Shown here piece after piece: positions 1 to 5,164 of a stretch of DNA of 6,302 nt (within the stretch, counting starts at the first letter, position 1; each line of letters starts with the position of its first letter). Source of the DNA: Spirochaetaceae bacterium. GTDB lineage: Bacteria; Spirochaetota; Spirochaetia; Treponematales; Treponemataceae. A program made the position numbers and the translations under genes. Location of the stretch: positions 1-6,302 of the forward strand of contig JAGCMR010000290.1 in assembly GCA_017646305.1 (NCBI GenBank), read 5' to 3'. Below the pieces are notes generated by a model. The model was not told where the DNA came from. It saw only the letters and a list, made by a program, of their open reading frames with translations, and did no database searches.

Positions 1-395
1 AGGTTTACATCAAAACCACCCTTTACAACCTTTTCGATAGTTCCTTCAACAGGAGTCTTATCATTCAATGCCTGTCGTAGGTTCTTCCAAAGCTGCTTTA
101 CATCAGCCTTCTGCTTGGACACTACAACATGACCATGCTTATTTTCTTTCTTTTCAAGAACAACAGCAACGGTGTCACCTACTTCTGGCAAGTCCGTAAA
201 TTCTGCGGTAGAAATCATGCCTTCTGACTTGCATCCTACATCAACATAAACATAATCAGAGGTGACCTGAACTACGATACCGTCTACTAATTGACCTTAT
301 TCAAGAGACTCAAAGCTTTTGAGTGTCTCTTCCTGCAATTGTGTCTGAATGTTCCCCTTCTTGGCTACATTCTTTTCCACTTCCATCTGCTCCAT
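1..395 (-). CDS. rpsA: 30S ribosomal protein S1, 5' part, interrupted by an in-frame TAA
   Basis: S1 is an RNA-binding protein of the small ribosomal subunit that helps mRNA load. The ATG at 395-393 lies 9 bases after the cmk stop and is preceded by an AAGGG Shine-Dalgarno at 406-402. The frame reads 32 codons of hydrophilic N-terminal linker and then meets TAA at 299-297. The same frame then continues without another stop to the left edge and is plainly S1: domain 1 starts GQLVDGIVVQVT and includes YVYVDVGCKSEGMIS (codons about 34-100), and domain 2 starts TPVEGTIEKVVKGGFDV (from about codon 114). The stop falls where related S1 proteins usually read Glu-Glu-Gly, so one G-to-T change would explain it. 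The next in-frame ATG, 218-216, would remove about half of domain 1 and has no well-placed Shine-Dalgarno. Identity is secure. Whether the gene is intact is not: sequencing error, true nonsense mutation and readthrough are all open. Only about 131 codons are in the window. Confidence 0.85.
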
Positions 396-401
396 AACAA
401 A

Positions 402-406
402 CCCTT
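402..406 (-). promoter_or_regulatory. Ribosome binding site of rpsA inside the cmk stop
   Basis: The minus strand reads AAGGG followed by six bases and ATG. The first two As belong to the cmk TAA stop codon, so termination of cmk and initiation of rpsA are physically coupled. This supports the ATG at 395 over the ATG three codons later (386-384). Confidence 0.6.
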
Positions 407-1037
407 AATTGTGAATTTTACGAATTATTATCTCACAAACCTGCTCAATCGTCAAGTCCGAAGTATCAATATATGTTGCATCAGGAGCAATTTTAAGGGC
501 TCCTTCAGCTTTTGACTTATCTATTTCGTCACGTTTGCGAATTCCTTCTTTAATTTCTTCCAAGGAAAGACTACTTACTCCCTGCTTAAATCGCCTAAGA
601 GCCTGAACATCGATGGAGGCATCCAAGTAAAACTTGTGCTCAGCATCAGGAAACACCACAGTGGTCATATCTCGGCCTTCACACACAATGCTCAATGACT
701 TGGTAATATGACGAATTTTGTCATTTACAATGTGACGCAATGGAATAATTGAAGAAACCTGAGCGGTGTGGGCATCCACTTCATCGGTGTGTAAGGAATC
801 TTCTACATCTTCTCCGTTAATAACAAGACGGGAATTCACATAGTCAATCTCTAGCTTTCCAGCAAATTCAACAATTTCCTGCTGAGCCTCTAATGGAATT
901 CCAGTTCGCAGCAGAGACAAGGTGATTCCACGATAAAAACTACCAGAATTCAAGAAAGTGATGTTCAACTTGTCTGCAATAATTTTTGCAATGGTACTTT
1001 TTCCGCAACCAGCAGGACCGTCTATAGCCACAACCAT
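405..1037 (-). CDS. cmk: Cytidylate (CMP/dCMP) kinase
   Basis: Cytosolic enzyme that phosphorylates CMP and dCMP with ATP, for nucleotide salvage and supply. 210 residues, slightly short for the family (about 220-230). Visible motifs: P-loop GPAGCGKST (7-15); the NMP-binding LNSGSFYRG (29-37); GRDMTTVVFPDAEHKFYLDAS (121-141), with the Arg-Asp pair that binds the cytidine phosphate in E. coli Cmk; and the LID and C-terminal motif RDEIDKSKAEGAL to ATYIDTS (169-193). E. coli Cmk has Asp-x-x-Arg in the LID (D185, R188), and here it is Asp173-x-x-Lys176. The ATG at 1037 has a near-perfect AAAGGAGG at 1050-1043 with a 5-base spacer, so the start is secure. The gene ends in TAA directly before rpsA, in the same phase; some bacteria, treponemes among them as I recall, carry cmk and rpsA as one fused gene. 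Upstream, 36 bases separate it from the rluB-like gene. Confidence 0.95.
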   Translation of the reverse strand: MVVAIDGPAGCGKSTIAKIIADKLNITFLNSGSFYRGITLSLLRTGIPLEAQQEIVEFAGKLEIDYVNSRLVINGEDVEDSLHTDEVDAHTAQVSSIIPLRHIVNDKIRHITKSLSIVCEGRDMTTVVFPDAEHKFYLDASIDVQALRRFKQGVSSLSLEEIKEGIRKRDEIDKSKAEGALKIAPDATYIDTSDLTIEQVCEIIIRKIHN

Positions 1038-1066
1038 TATGGCCTCCTTTAATCTAACCTTTGTAT

Positions 1067-1096
1067 ACTATACCTAATTTTCTTGGCATAATGCAA
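1067..1096 (-). promoter_or_regulatory. Possible sigma-70 type promoter for cmk-rpsA
   Basis: Minus strand TTGCAT (1096-1091), an 18-base spacer, then TATAGT (1072-1067). The -10 matches the consensus at five of six positions; the -35 is weak, matching only TTG. A start near 1060 would leave a leader of roughly 23 bases containing the strong AAAGGAGG of cmk. The -10 lies inside the perfect inverted repeat GTATACTATAC (1063-1073). It would let cmk and rpsA be transcribed apart from the recA operon. This is pattern matching only. Confidence 0.35.
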
Positions 1097-1958
1097 GGAG
1101 TCCTTCAACCTGGGCTGTATCAAGCTCGCGGAATTTACCTTCCTCCAAGGAATCCATATTTAAGTTACCAATGCGCACTCGGGTAAGCCGCCTAATGGGG
1201 ATTTCGAAATGCTCAAAGACACGGCGAATCTCTCGGTTCTTGCCTTCCACCAACACTACAATGAGGCGACGAGGATGCACCAGACGAGCTTCCAAACAGC
1301 GGTAAAATACACCTTCAATGCGGATACCACGACAAAACCTGTCCACCAATTCCTGGGGAATGGCTTGGGTAGCATCTACCACATATTCCTTTTCAATTTG
1401 AGATGAAGGATGGGACACTCGGGCAGCAAAATCGCCGTCGTTGGTAAAAAGCACCAAGCCTTGGGAGAACATGTCCAGACGCCCAACATTGTAGAGCCGC
1501 TCGCTAAAGTAGGGAGCCAAAAGCTCTGCCGCAGTAGAACGGCCCTTCTCGTCTGCCAAGGAACAAACATAACCTGCAGGCTTATTTAATAGAACATACC
1601 GTTTTTTTGATTCCACAACCACTGGTTTACCGTCAAACAAAACCTTGTCACTGGGCAAGACCTTGGTGCCAGGAGTGGTAACTACAGTGCCGTTTACAGA
1701 AATACGCCCCTCGGCAATCAATGCTTCGCAGGCACGACGGCTGGCAATGCCACTGTGAGCAAGAAAAACCTGAAGACGCACACCAGAATCAGGAGTAACG
1801 GTTGTTTGAGCAGATAAACCTTTTTTTTCCTTGTTTTTGGTTGCAGCCTTTGCAGAAGCTACTGCTTGATCAGCTGAATTTACAGCTGGAGCTGGCTGAG
1901 AGAGCCTTGAGGAAGTGGTATTTTTCTTTAAAAATCGGCTAGCTGAATTATCTTGCAA
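1074..1958 (-). CDS. rluB: Pseudouridine synthase, RluB/RsuA group, with N-terminal extension
   Basis: Converts a specific uridine of rRNA to pseudouridine; RluB acts on 23S and RsuA on 16S, and sequence reading alone does not settle which. About 294 residues. Residues 1-58 are a disordered-looking Ala/Ser/Lys/Gln extension. An S4 RNA-binding domain follows (about 60-113, VRLQVFLAHSGIASRRACE, then GRISVNG). The catalytic domain starts at RYVLLNKPAGYVCS (about 120-133), carries the signature GRLDMFSQGLVLFTNDG (159-175) with catalytic Asp162, and has EGKNREIRR (238-246). The usual GRLDxxTxGL has Ser here in place of Thr. I chose TTG at 1958-1956 because AGAGG (1970-1966) lies 7 bases upstream. 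TTG at 1964-1962 is only one base from that site, and there is no ATG before the catalytic motif. It overlaps the end of scpB by 11 bases. The neighbouring scpB gene, as in Firmicutes, favours the RluB name. Confidence 0.88.
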   Translation of the reverse strand: MQDNSASRFLKKNTTSSRLSQPAPAVNSADQAVASAKAATKNKEKKGLSAQTTVTPDSGVRLQVFLAHSGIASRRACEALIAEGRISVNGTVVTTPGTKVLPSDKVLFDGKPVVVESKKRYVLLNKPAGYVCSLADEKGRSTAAELLAPYFSERLYNVGRLDMFSQGLVLFTNDGDFAARVSHPSSQIEKEYVVDATQAIPQELVDRFCRGIRIEGVFYRCLEARLVHPRRLIVVLVEGKNREIRRVFEHFEIPIRRLTRVRIGNLNMDSLEEGKFRELDTAQVEGLLALCQEN

Positions 1959-2496
1959 GTTCAAACCTCTCGCTTTCTGTTTCGTCTAGTTTTGGTAAAT
2001 CTGCAATGCTATTCAATCGGAATAGCTGCAAAAAATCCTTGGTGGTGCCAAACTGAACAGGCTTTCCAGGAACATCCTTTTTGCCAACTTCTTTAATGAG
2101 GTTTCGCTCCACAAGAATACGAATCATATTGTCAGCAGAAACTCCACGAAGAGCTTCAATTTCGGCACGGGTAATAGGCTGGGAATAGGCGATGATAGCC
2201 AAGGTTTCCATGGCTGCCCGGGAAAGCTTGCCTTCGTTTTTCTTGCCGTACCGTTCCTTCAGGTAATTCCACAAGTCTTTTTTAGGACTGAGGGACCAAC
2301 CACCACCAATTTGCACCAGCTCAATGCCAGAATCCTCGGCAGCGTATTTTTCCTTCAGCCTATCTAAGGCAATCTTTACCACATCCTCTGAAAGCTCAGA
2401 AATACGGGCCAGATTTTGCTCATTTTGTGGTTCTGACTCCAAAAATAAAATCGCTTCTATGAGTCCAGTTTCCTTTTCCAATTGAATCTCCATCAT
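1948..2496 (-). CDS. scpB: Segregation and condensation protein B
   Basis: ScpB is a winged-helix (kite) protein. It dimerises, binds the middle of ScpA, and with SMC forms the bacterial condensin that compacts and segregates the chromosome. 182 residues from the chosen start, normal for the family. Residues 8-80 form the first winged helix (LIEAILFLESEP, then IELVQIGGGWSLS). Residues about 91-165 form the second, with the family's most conserved stretch: LSRAAMETLAIIAYSQPITR (91-110), AEIEALRGVSADNMI, and then GKKDVPGKPVQFGTTKDFL (138-156), ending in NSIADLPKL. The frame is open up to a TTG at 2535, but that start would overlap scpA by 38 bases. The ATG at 2496-2494 comes one base after the scpA stop and has AAGG (2509-2506) 9 bases ahead. 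A second ATG follows at once at 2493. The tight junctions with scpA and the rluB-like gene point to translational coupling. Confidence 0.93.
   Translation of the reverse strand: MMEIQLEKETGLIEAILFLESEPQNEQNLARISELSEDVVKIALDRLKEKYAAEDSGIELVQIGGGWSLSPKKDLWNYLKERYGKKNEGKLSRAAMETLAIIAYSQPITRAEIEALRGVSADNMIRILVERNLIKEVGKKDVPGKPVQFGTTKDFLQLFRLNSIADLPKLDETESERFELAR
1966..1970 (-). promoter_or_regulatory. Ribosome binding site that decides the rluB TTG start
   Basis: AGAGG on the minus strand, inside the 3' end of scpB. It is 7 bases from the TTG at 1958 and 1 base from the TTG at 1964, which favours the shorter protein. The site is translated as part of scpB, so initiation probably depends on ribosomes finishing scpB. 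Confidence 0.5.
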
Positions 2497-2497
2497 A

Positions 2498-3286
2498 CTA
2501 CGCTGCCTTGTAGGGGCAAATCTTGATGTCACCAAACATCTTGTTTTGGTAAATACAGGCTACCTTGAATTTTACTGCCTCAAGGATTGCCATAAAGGCA
2601 CAGACAACATCAAGGACATTGCCCTTTCGTGTAATTAAATCTGTAAAAAAACATTCACCCTTTTCATCAAAAAGCTCATTCATCAGGGTAACCTTTTCAT
2701 TTACAGAGATTTCTTCATATAAATCAAGAATCTTTTCAGATGAATAGGAGGATACAAGGTTTCTGAAAATTTTCTGCATATCCTGCAACAAATCCCAAGT
2801 ATCAAGCTTTTCCCACACATTCTCTTCTTCAAAGGGAAGGAGACGCTGGATTTTTCTTCGTTCAAAGCTCCAATCTGCTTCATCTTCCTTTTCTTCCATA
2901 AGGGCGGATAATTTCTTGAACTTCTGGTATTCAATGAGCTTTTCAACCAATTCCTGACGAGGGTCTTCCAGCTCATCCTCTCCAAAGGAAATTTCCACAG
3001 GGAGAAGCATTCGTGACTTGATATATAACAAATCAGAGGCCATGGAATAAAAATCTGTTAAGTTTTCCAAGTCAGGAGTTACGGCAAAGTCAAGGTACTC
3101 AAGGAATTGTTCCGTAATCTGGCCGATGGGAATATCGTAAATATTCACCTCGTTCTTTTTAATAAGAAATAGAAGCACATCAAGGGGACCGTCAAAGTCA
3201 TTGAGGGTAAAGGTTCTGCCGTCCTTGTCCTGATTTTCATTTGCCAACAAGGTATCTGCCGATGATATACAAGCTGCTTGATTCAT
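2498..3286 (-). CDS. scpA: Segregation and condensation protein A (kleisin)
   Basis: ScpA is the kleisin of the SMC-ScpAB condensin. Its N-terminus grips the neck of one SMC head, its C-terminal winged helix binds the other, and its centre binds ScpB. 262 residues, close to the usual 240-270. Visible signatures: FDGPLDVLLFLIKKNEVNIY (31-50) with DIPIGQITEQFLEYL after it; SMASDLLYIKSRMLLP (81-96); EDPRQELVEKLIEYQKFK (107-124); an acidic, variable middle (about 130-165); and the C-terminal winged helix with FMAILEAVKFKVACIYQ (231-247) and MFGDI (250-254). Residues 1-25 are an unconserved polar leader. The start is firm: AGGAGG (3297-3292) stands 5 bases before the ATG at 3286. It lies 26 bases after folK and one base before the scpB ATG. 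No smc gene is in the window. Confidence 0.95.
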   Translation of the reverse strand: MNQAACISSADTLLANENQDKDGRTFTLNDFDGPLDVLLFLIKKNEVNIYDIPIGQITEQFLEYLDFAVTPDLENLTDFYSMASDLLYIKSRMLLPVEISFGEDELEDPRQELVEKLIEYQKFKKLSALMEEKEDEADWSFERRKIQRLLPFEEENVWEKLDTWDLLQDMQKIFRNLVSSYSSEKILDLYEEISVNEKVTLMNELFDEKGECFFTDLITRKGNVLDVVCAFMAILEAVKFKVACIYQNKMFGDIKICPYKAA

Positions 3287-3291
3287 TTATT

Positions 3292-3297
3292 CCTCCT
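3292..3297 (-). promoter_or_regulatory. Strong ribosome binding site of scpA
   Basis: AGGAGG on the minus strand, 5 bases ahead of the scpA ATG in the 26-base gap after folK. The gap holds no recognisable promoter or hairpin, so scpA is probably read from the recA-folK transcript with its own strong initiation. Confidence 0.6.
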
Positions 3298-3312
3298 GAA
3301 CAAGTCGGAATA

Positions 3313-3816
3313 CTAATGAACCTTAACAATCTCCTGATGAGAAAGGGATTCCAAGCATTCGCTGTAAAAGGACTTGTTTATACTTAAATCGGCATTCTGA
3401 AAAAAAACTTCAAGCATGGGTACAAGGACAAAGGCACGTTCCGTAAGTCCAGCATGGGGAATGATTAAATCAGGCTCCTGAACTTTTTCGTTACCAAAAA
3501 GCTCTATGTCTATATCCATAGAACGAGGCCCCTTGAAGATTTCCTTGCTTCTGTCTCGTCCCAACTGTGCTTCTACCTGCTGAGTAAAAGACAACAAATC
3601 ACGAGGACTACCAACAAAGTGACCTGCCACCACCATATTGTAAAAATCCTCCTGCTCATGATAATACAGGGGAGCAGTTCGATACAGGCTAGAAGCCTTT
3701 AAATCCTTTATTCTTTGAGAAAGCAGGTGGCAGGCGGCATCTAGAAGCTGGCGGGGAGATTGGTTCTGGTACCTACGGTTTGACCCAAGCCCCAGAACCA
3801 CAATTGTTAATTCCAT
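3313..3816 (-). CDS. folK: 6-hydroxymethyl-7,8-dihydropterin pyrophosphokinase (HPPK)
   Basis: Cytosolic enzyme that transfers pyrophosphate from ATP to 6-hydroxymethyl-7,8-dihydropterin, making the pterin substrate of dihydropteroate synthase in folate synthesis. 167 residues from the chosen start, normal for HPPK. Visible motifs: VVLGLGSNRR (6-15); ASSLYRTAPLYYHEQEDFYN (41-60); GPRSMDIDIELFG (96-108), whose Asp101 and Asp103 match the Mg-binding pair of E. coli HPPK; and IPHAGLTERAFVLVPMLEV (119-137). The frame opens at 3873, but that would overlap recA by 50 bases. The ATG at 3816 has AGGA (3825-3822) 5 bases ahead, across the recA stop, and leads straight into the first beta strand. The ATG at 3822 is less likely because it overlaps that site. 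No other folate gene is present, so its place after recA gives no functional clue. Confidence 0.92.
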   Translation of the reverse strand: MELTIVVLGLGSNRRYQNQSPRQLLDAACHLLSQRIKDLKASSLYRTAPLYYHEQEDFYNMVVAGHFVGSPRDLLSFTQQVEAQLGRDRSKEIFKGPRSMDIDIELFGNEKVQEPDLIIPHAGLTERAFVLVPMLEVFFQNADLSINKSFYSECLESLSHQEIVKVH

Positions 3817-3823
3817 AGCCATC

Positions 3824-5041
3824 CTAGAAAAGCTCGTCAGGAATTGGAGGTACAGATCCTGCTCCATTATCACTAGTAGCAGCAGGGGCAGGTGTCACTA
3901 CATCTGCGGGGGCAGCTGTAGCCTTGGCTTTTTCTGCTGAACTAGCCCCAGAAGCTGCTTTTCCAGCCTTAGGCTTATCTTCTTTTTCATCCTTGTTTTT
4001 CAATTGCTGACCTGGAAACATTTTTTCCCGTAGCTTGATTTCAATATCCTTAGTAAAGTCTGGATTCTGCTCCAAGAATGTAAGGGCATTTTCCCTACCC
4101 TGCCCCACCTTTTCCGTCTCGGTGGTATACCAAGCACCCTTCTTGTCGATGAGACCATACTTTACCGCACCGTCCAACAAGCTGGACATGGCGGACACTC
4201 CCTTGCCAAAGTAAATATCCAGTTCCACCTTTCTAAAAGGAGGGGCAACCTTGTTTTTAACGATTTTAACCCGAACACGGTTTCCTACTGCATCTTCGGC
4301 ACCCTTGGCATCGATGGATTCAATACGGCGAATCTCCAAACGGATAGATGAATAAAACTTAAGGGCATTACCACCAGTGGTAGTTTCAGGATTACCGAAC
4401 ATAACACCGATTTTCATACGAATCTGGTTAATGAATACCAAGATACACTTTGACTTACCGATGATGGCGGTGAGCTTTCGCAGGGCTTGGCTCATAAGTC
4501 GAGCCTGAAGTCCCATGTGAGAGTCTCCCATATCACCTTCAATTTCAGCCTGTGGAGTCAGGGCTGCTACAGAGTCCACAACAATAATGTCCACAGCTCC
4601 TGAACGCACCAGATTTTCAGCAATTTCCAGTGCCTGCTCTCCTGTATCTGGCTGGGAAACCCACAATTCGTCAATATTTACACCAAGGTTCTTGGAATAC
4701 ACAGGATCTAGGGCATGCTCTGCATCGATAAATGCTGCAATACCACCCATTTTTTGGGCCTCTGCAATGGCATGCAGGGCCAAGGTTGTCTTTCCAGAAG
4801 ATTCAGGGCCGTACATTTCGATAATACGTCCCTTGGGATATCCACCAACACCGAGAGCTTCATCCAAAAGGATAGATCCAGAGGGAACCACCTCTACACC
4901 GGAGGCATCAGTACTTGTTCCCAGCTTCATCAAGGAGCCAGAACCAAACTGCTTTTCAATCTGAAGACGAGCCGCCTCCAAAGCCTTCATTTTTTCCGAC
5001 ATATCAGCCGGAACATTCATTTCTACAGCCATTTTTGCCAC
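3824..5041 (-). CDS. recA: Recombinase RecA
   Basis: RecA forms ATP-dependent filaments on single-stranded DNA, carries out strand exchange and acts as the DNA-damage coprotease. 405 residues, against about 350 in most bacteria; the surplus is a C-terminal tail. Visible motifs: Walker [10 protein letters not shown] (78-86); [12 protein letters not shown] (102-113); [14 protein letters not shown] (127-140); Walker [14 protein letters not shown] (151-163); loop L1 around [18 protein letters not shown] (168-185); [15 protein letters not shown] (202-216); loop L2 with [14 protein letters not shown] (217-230); and [11 protein letters not shown] (263-273). Residues 350-405 are a charged, then Ala/Pro-rich tail ending in PPIPDELF. 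I chose GTG at 5041 because GGAGGA (5055-5050) is 8 bases ahead. ATG at 5032, with AAAGG (5045-5041), is a fair alternative that shortens the protein by three residues. No LexA-type box is evident upstream. The gene probably heads the operon that runs to rpsA. Confidence 0.97.
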   Translation of the reverse strand: MAKMAVEMNVPADMSEKMKALEAARLQIEKQFGSGSLMKLGTSTDASGVEVVPSGSILLDEALGVGGYPKGRIIEMYGPESSGKTTLALHAIAEAQKMGGIAAFIDAEHALDPVYSKNLGVNIDELWVSQPDTGEQALEIAENLVRSGAVDIIVVDSVAALTPQAEIEGDMGDSHMGLQARLMSQALRKLTAIIGKSKCILVFINQIRMKIGVMFGNPETTTGGNALKFYSSIRLEIRRIESIDAKGAEDAVGNRVRVKIVKNKVAPPFRKVELDIYFGKGVSAMSSLLDGAVKYGLIDKKGAWYTTETEKVGQGRENALTFLEQNPDFTKDIEIKLREKMFPGQQLKNKDEKEDKPKAGKAASGASSAEKAKATAAPADVVTPAPAATSDNGAGSVPPIPDELF

Positions 5042-5062
5042 CTTTATTTTCCTCCCGTATAT

Positions 5063-5094
5063 ATTATAGGTGTAAACAGTTGATTTTCGTGCAA
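5063..5094 (-). promoter_or_regulatory. Possible promoter of the recA operon
   Basis: The minus strand has a consensus TATAAT at 5068-5063. The best -35 candidate, TTGCAC (5094-5089), is 20 bases away, longer than the usual 16-18, so the -35 is doubtful. A start about 7 bases after the -10 would fall at the edge of the GGGAGG Shine-Dalgarno (5056-5051), leaving a leader of only about 15 bases. An eight-T tract (5110-5103) lies about where an upstream A/T element would sit. The whole gap between the TPR gene and recA (5042-5164) holds nothing else I can recognise. Confidence 0.4.
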
Positions 5095-5102
5095 GTTCTA
5101 AG

Positions 5103-5120
5103 AAAAAAAATCATTTTTTT
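5103..5120. repeat. A/T inverted repeat between the TPR gene and recA
   Basis: On the minus strand, seven As (5120-5114), TGA, then eight Ts (5110-5103). It can fold into an A:T stem with a 3-base loop, but it has no GC base, so it is a poor intrinsic terminator. It could instead be bent DNA or an upstream promoter element. It is also the kind of homopolymer that slips during replication. Confidence 0.5.
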
Positions 5121-5164
5121 CGGATAAAAGCAACTAGAAAAAGGATACTGGATTTAGAAAAAAC

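Noticed and set aside
216..218. Restart of S1 at the ATG after the TAA
   Set aside because: It would drop about half of S1 domain 1 and the only AAGG is one base from the ATG, too close to act. I keep it only as a fallback explanation.
286..299. Stop codon readthrough signal after the rpsA TAA
   Set aside because: CAA TTA occurs one codon after the stop and recalls the plant-virus readthrough context, but it is displaced and that context acts in eukaryotes.
291..515. Plus-strand open frame of 74 codons over the cmk-rpsA junction
   Set aside because: It lies antisense to two clear genes, starts at TTG without a ribosome site, and its protein has no recognisable feature.
2701..2985. Minus-strand frame of 94 codons inside scpA
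   Set aside because: It is a shifted frame within scpA, whose own frame carries all the family motifs.
3817..3873. Longer folK start overlapping recA
   Set aside because: The extra residues do not match HPPK, and the ATG at 3816 has a well-spaced ribosome site.
5103..5120. Intrinsic terminator between the TPR gene and recA
   Set aside because: The stem is made only of A:T pairs, too weak for a normal terminator.
4587..5127. Three overlapping plus-strand open frames of 70-125 codons against recA
   Set aside because: They are the complement of a highly conserved gene with biased codons. Their Ser/Pro/Cys-rich translations look like antisense noise.
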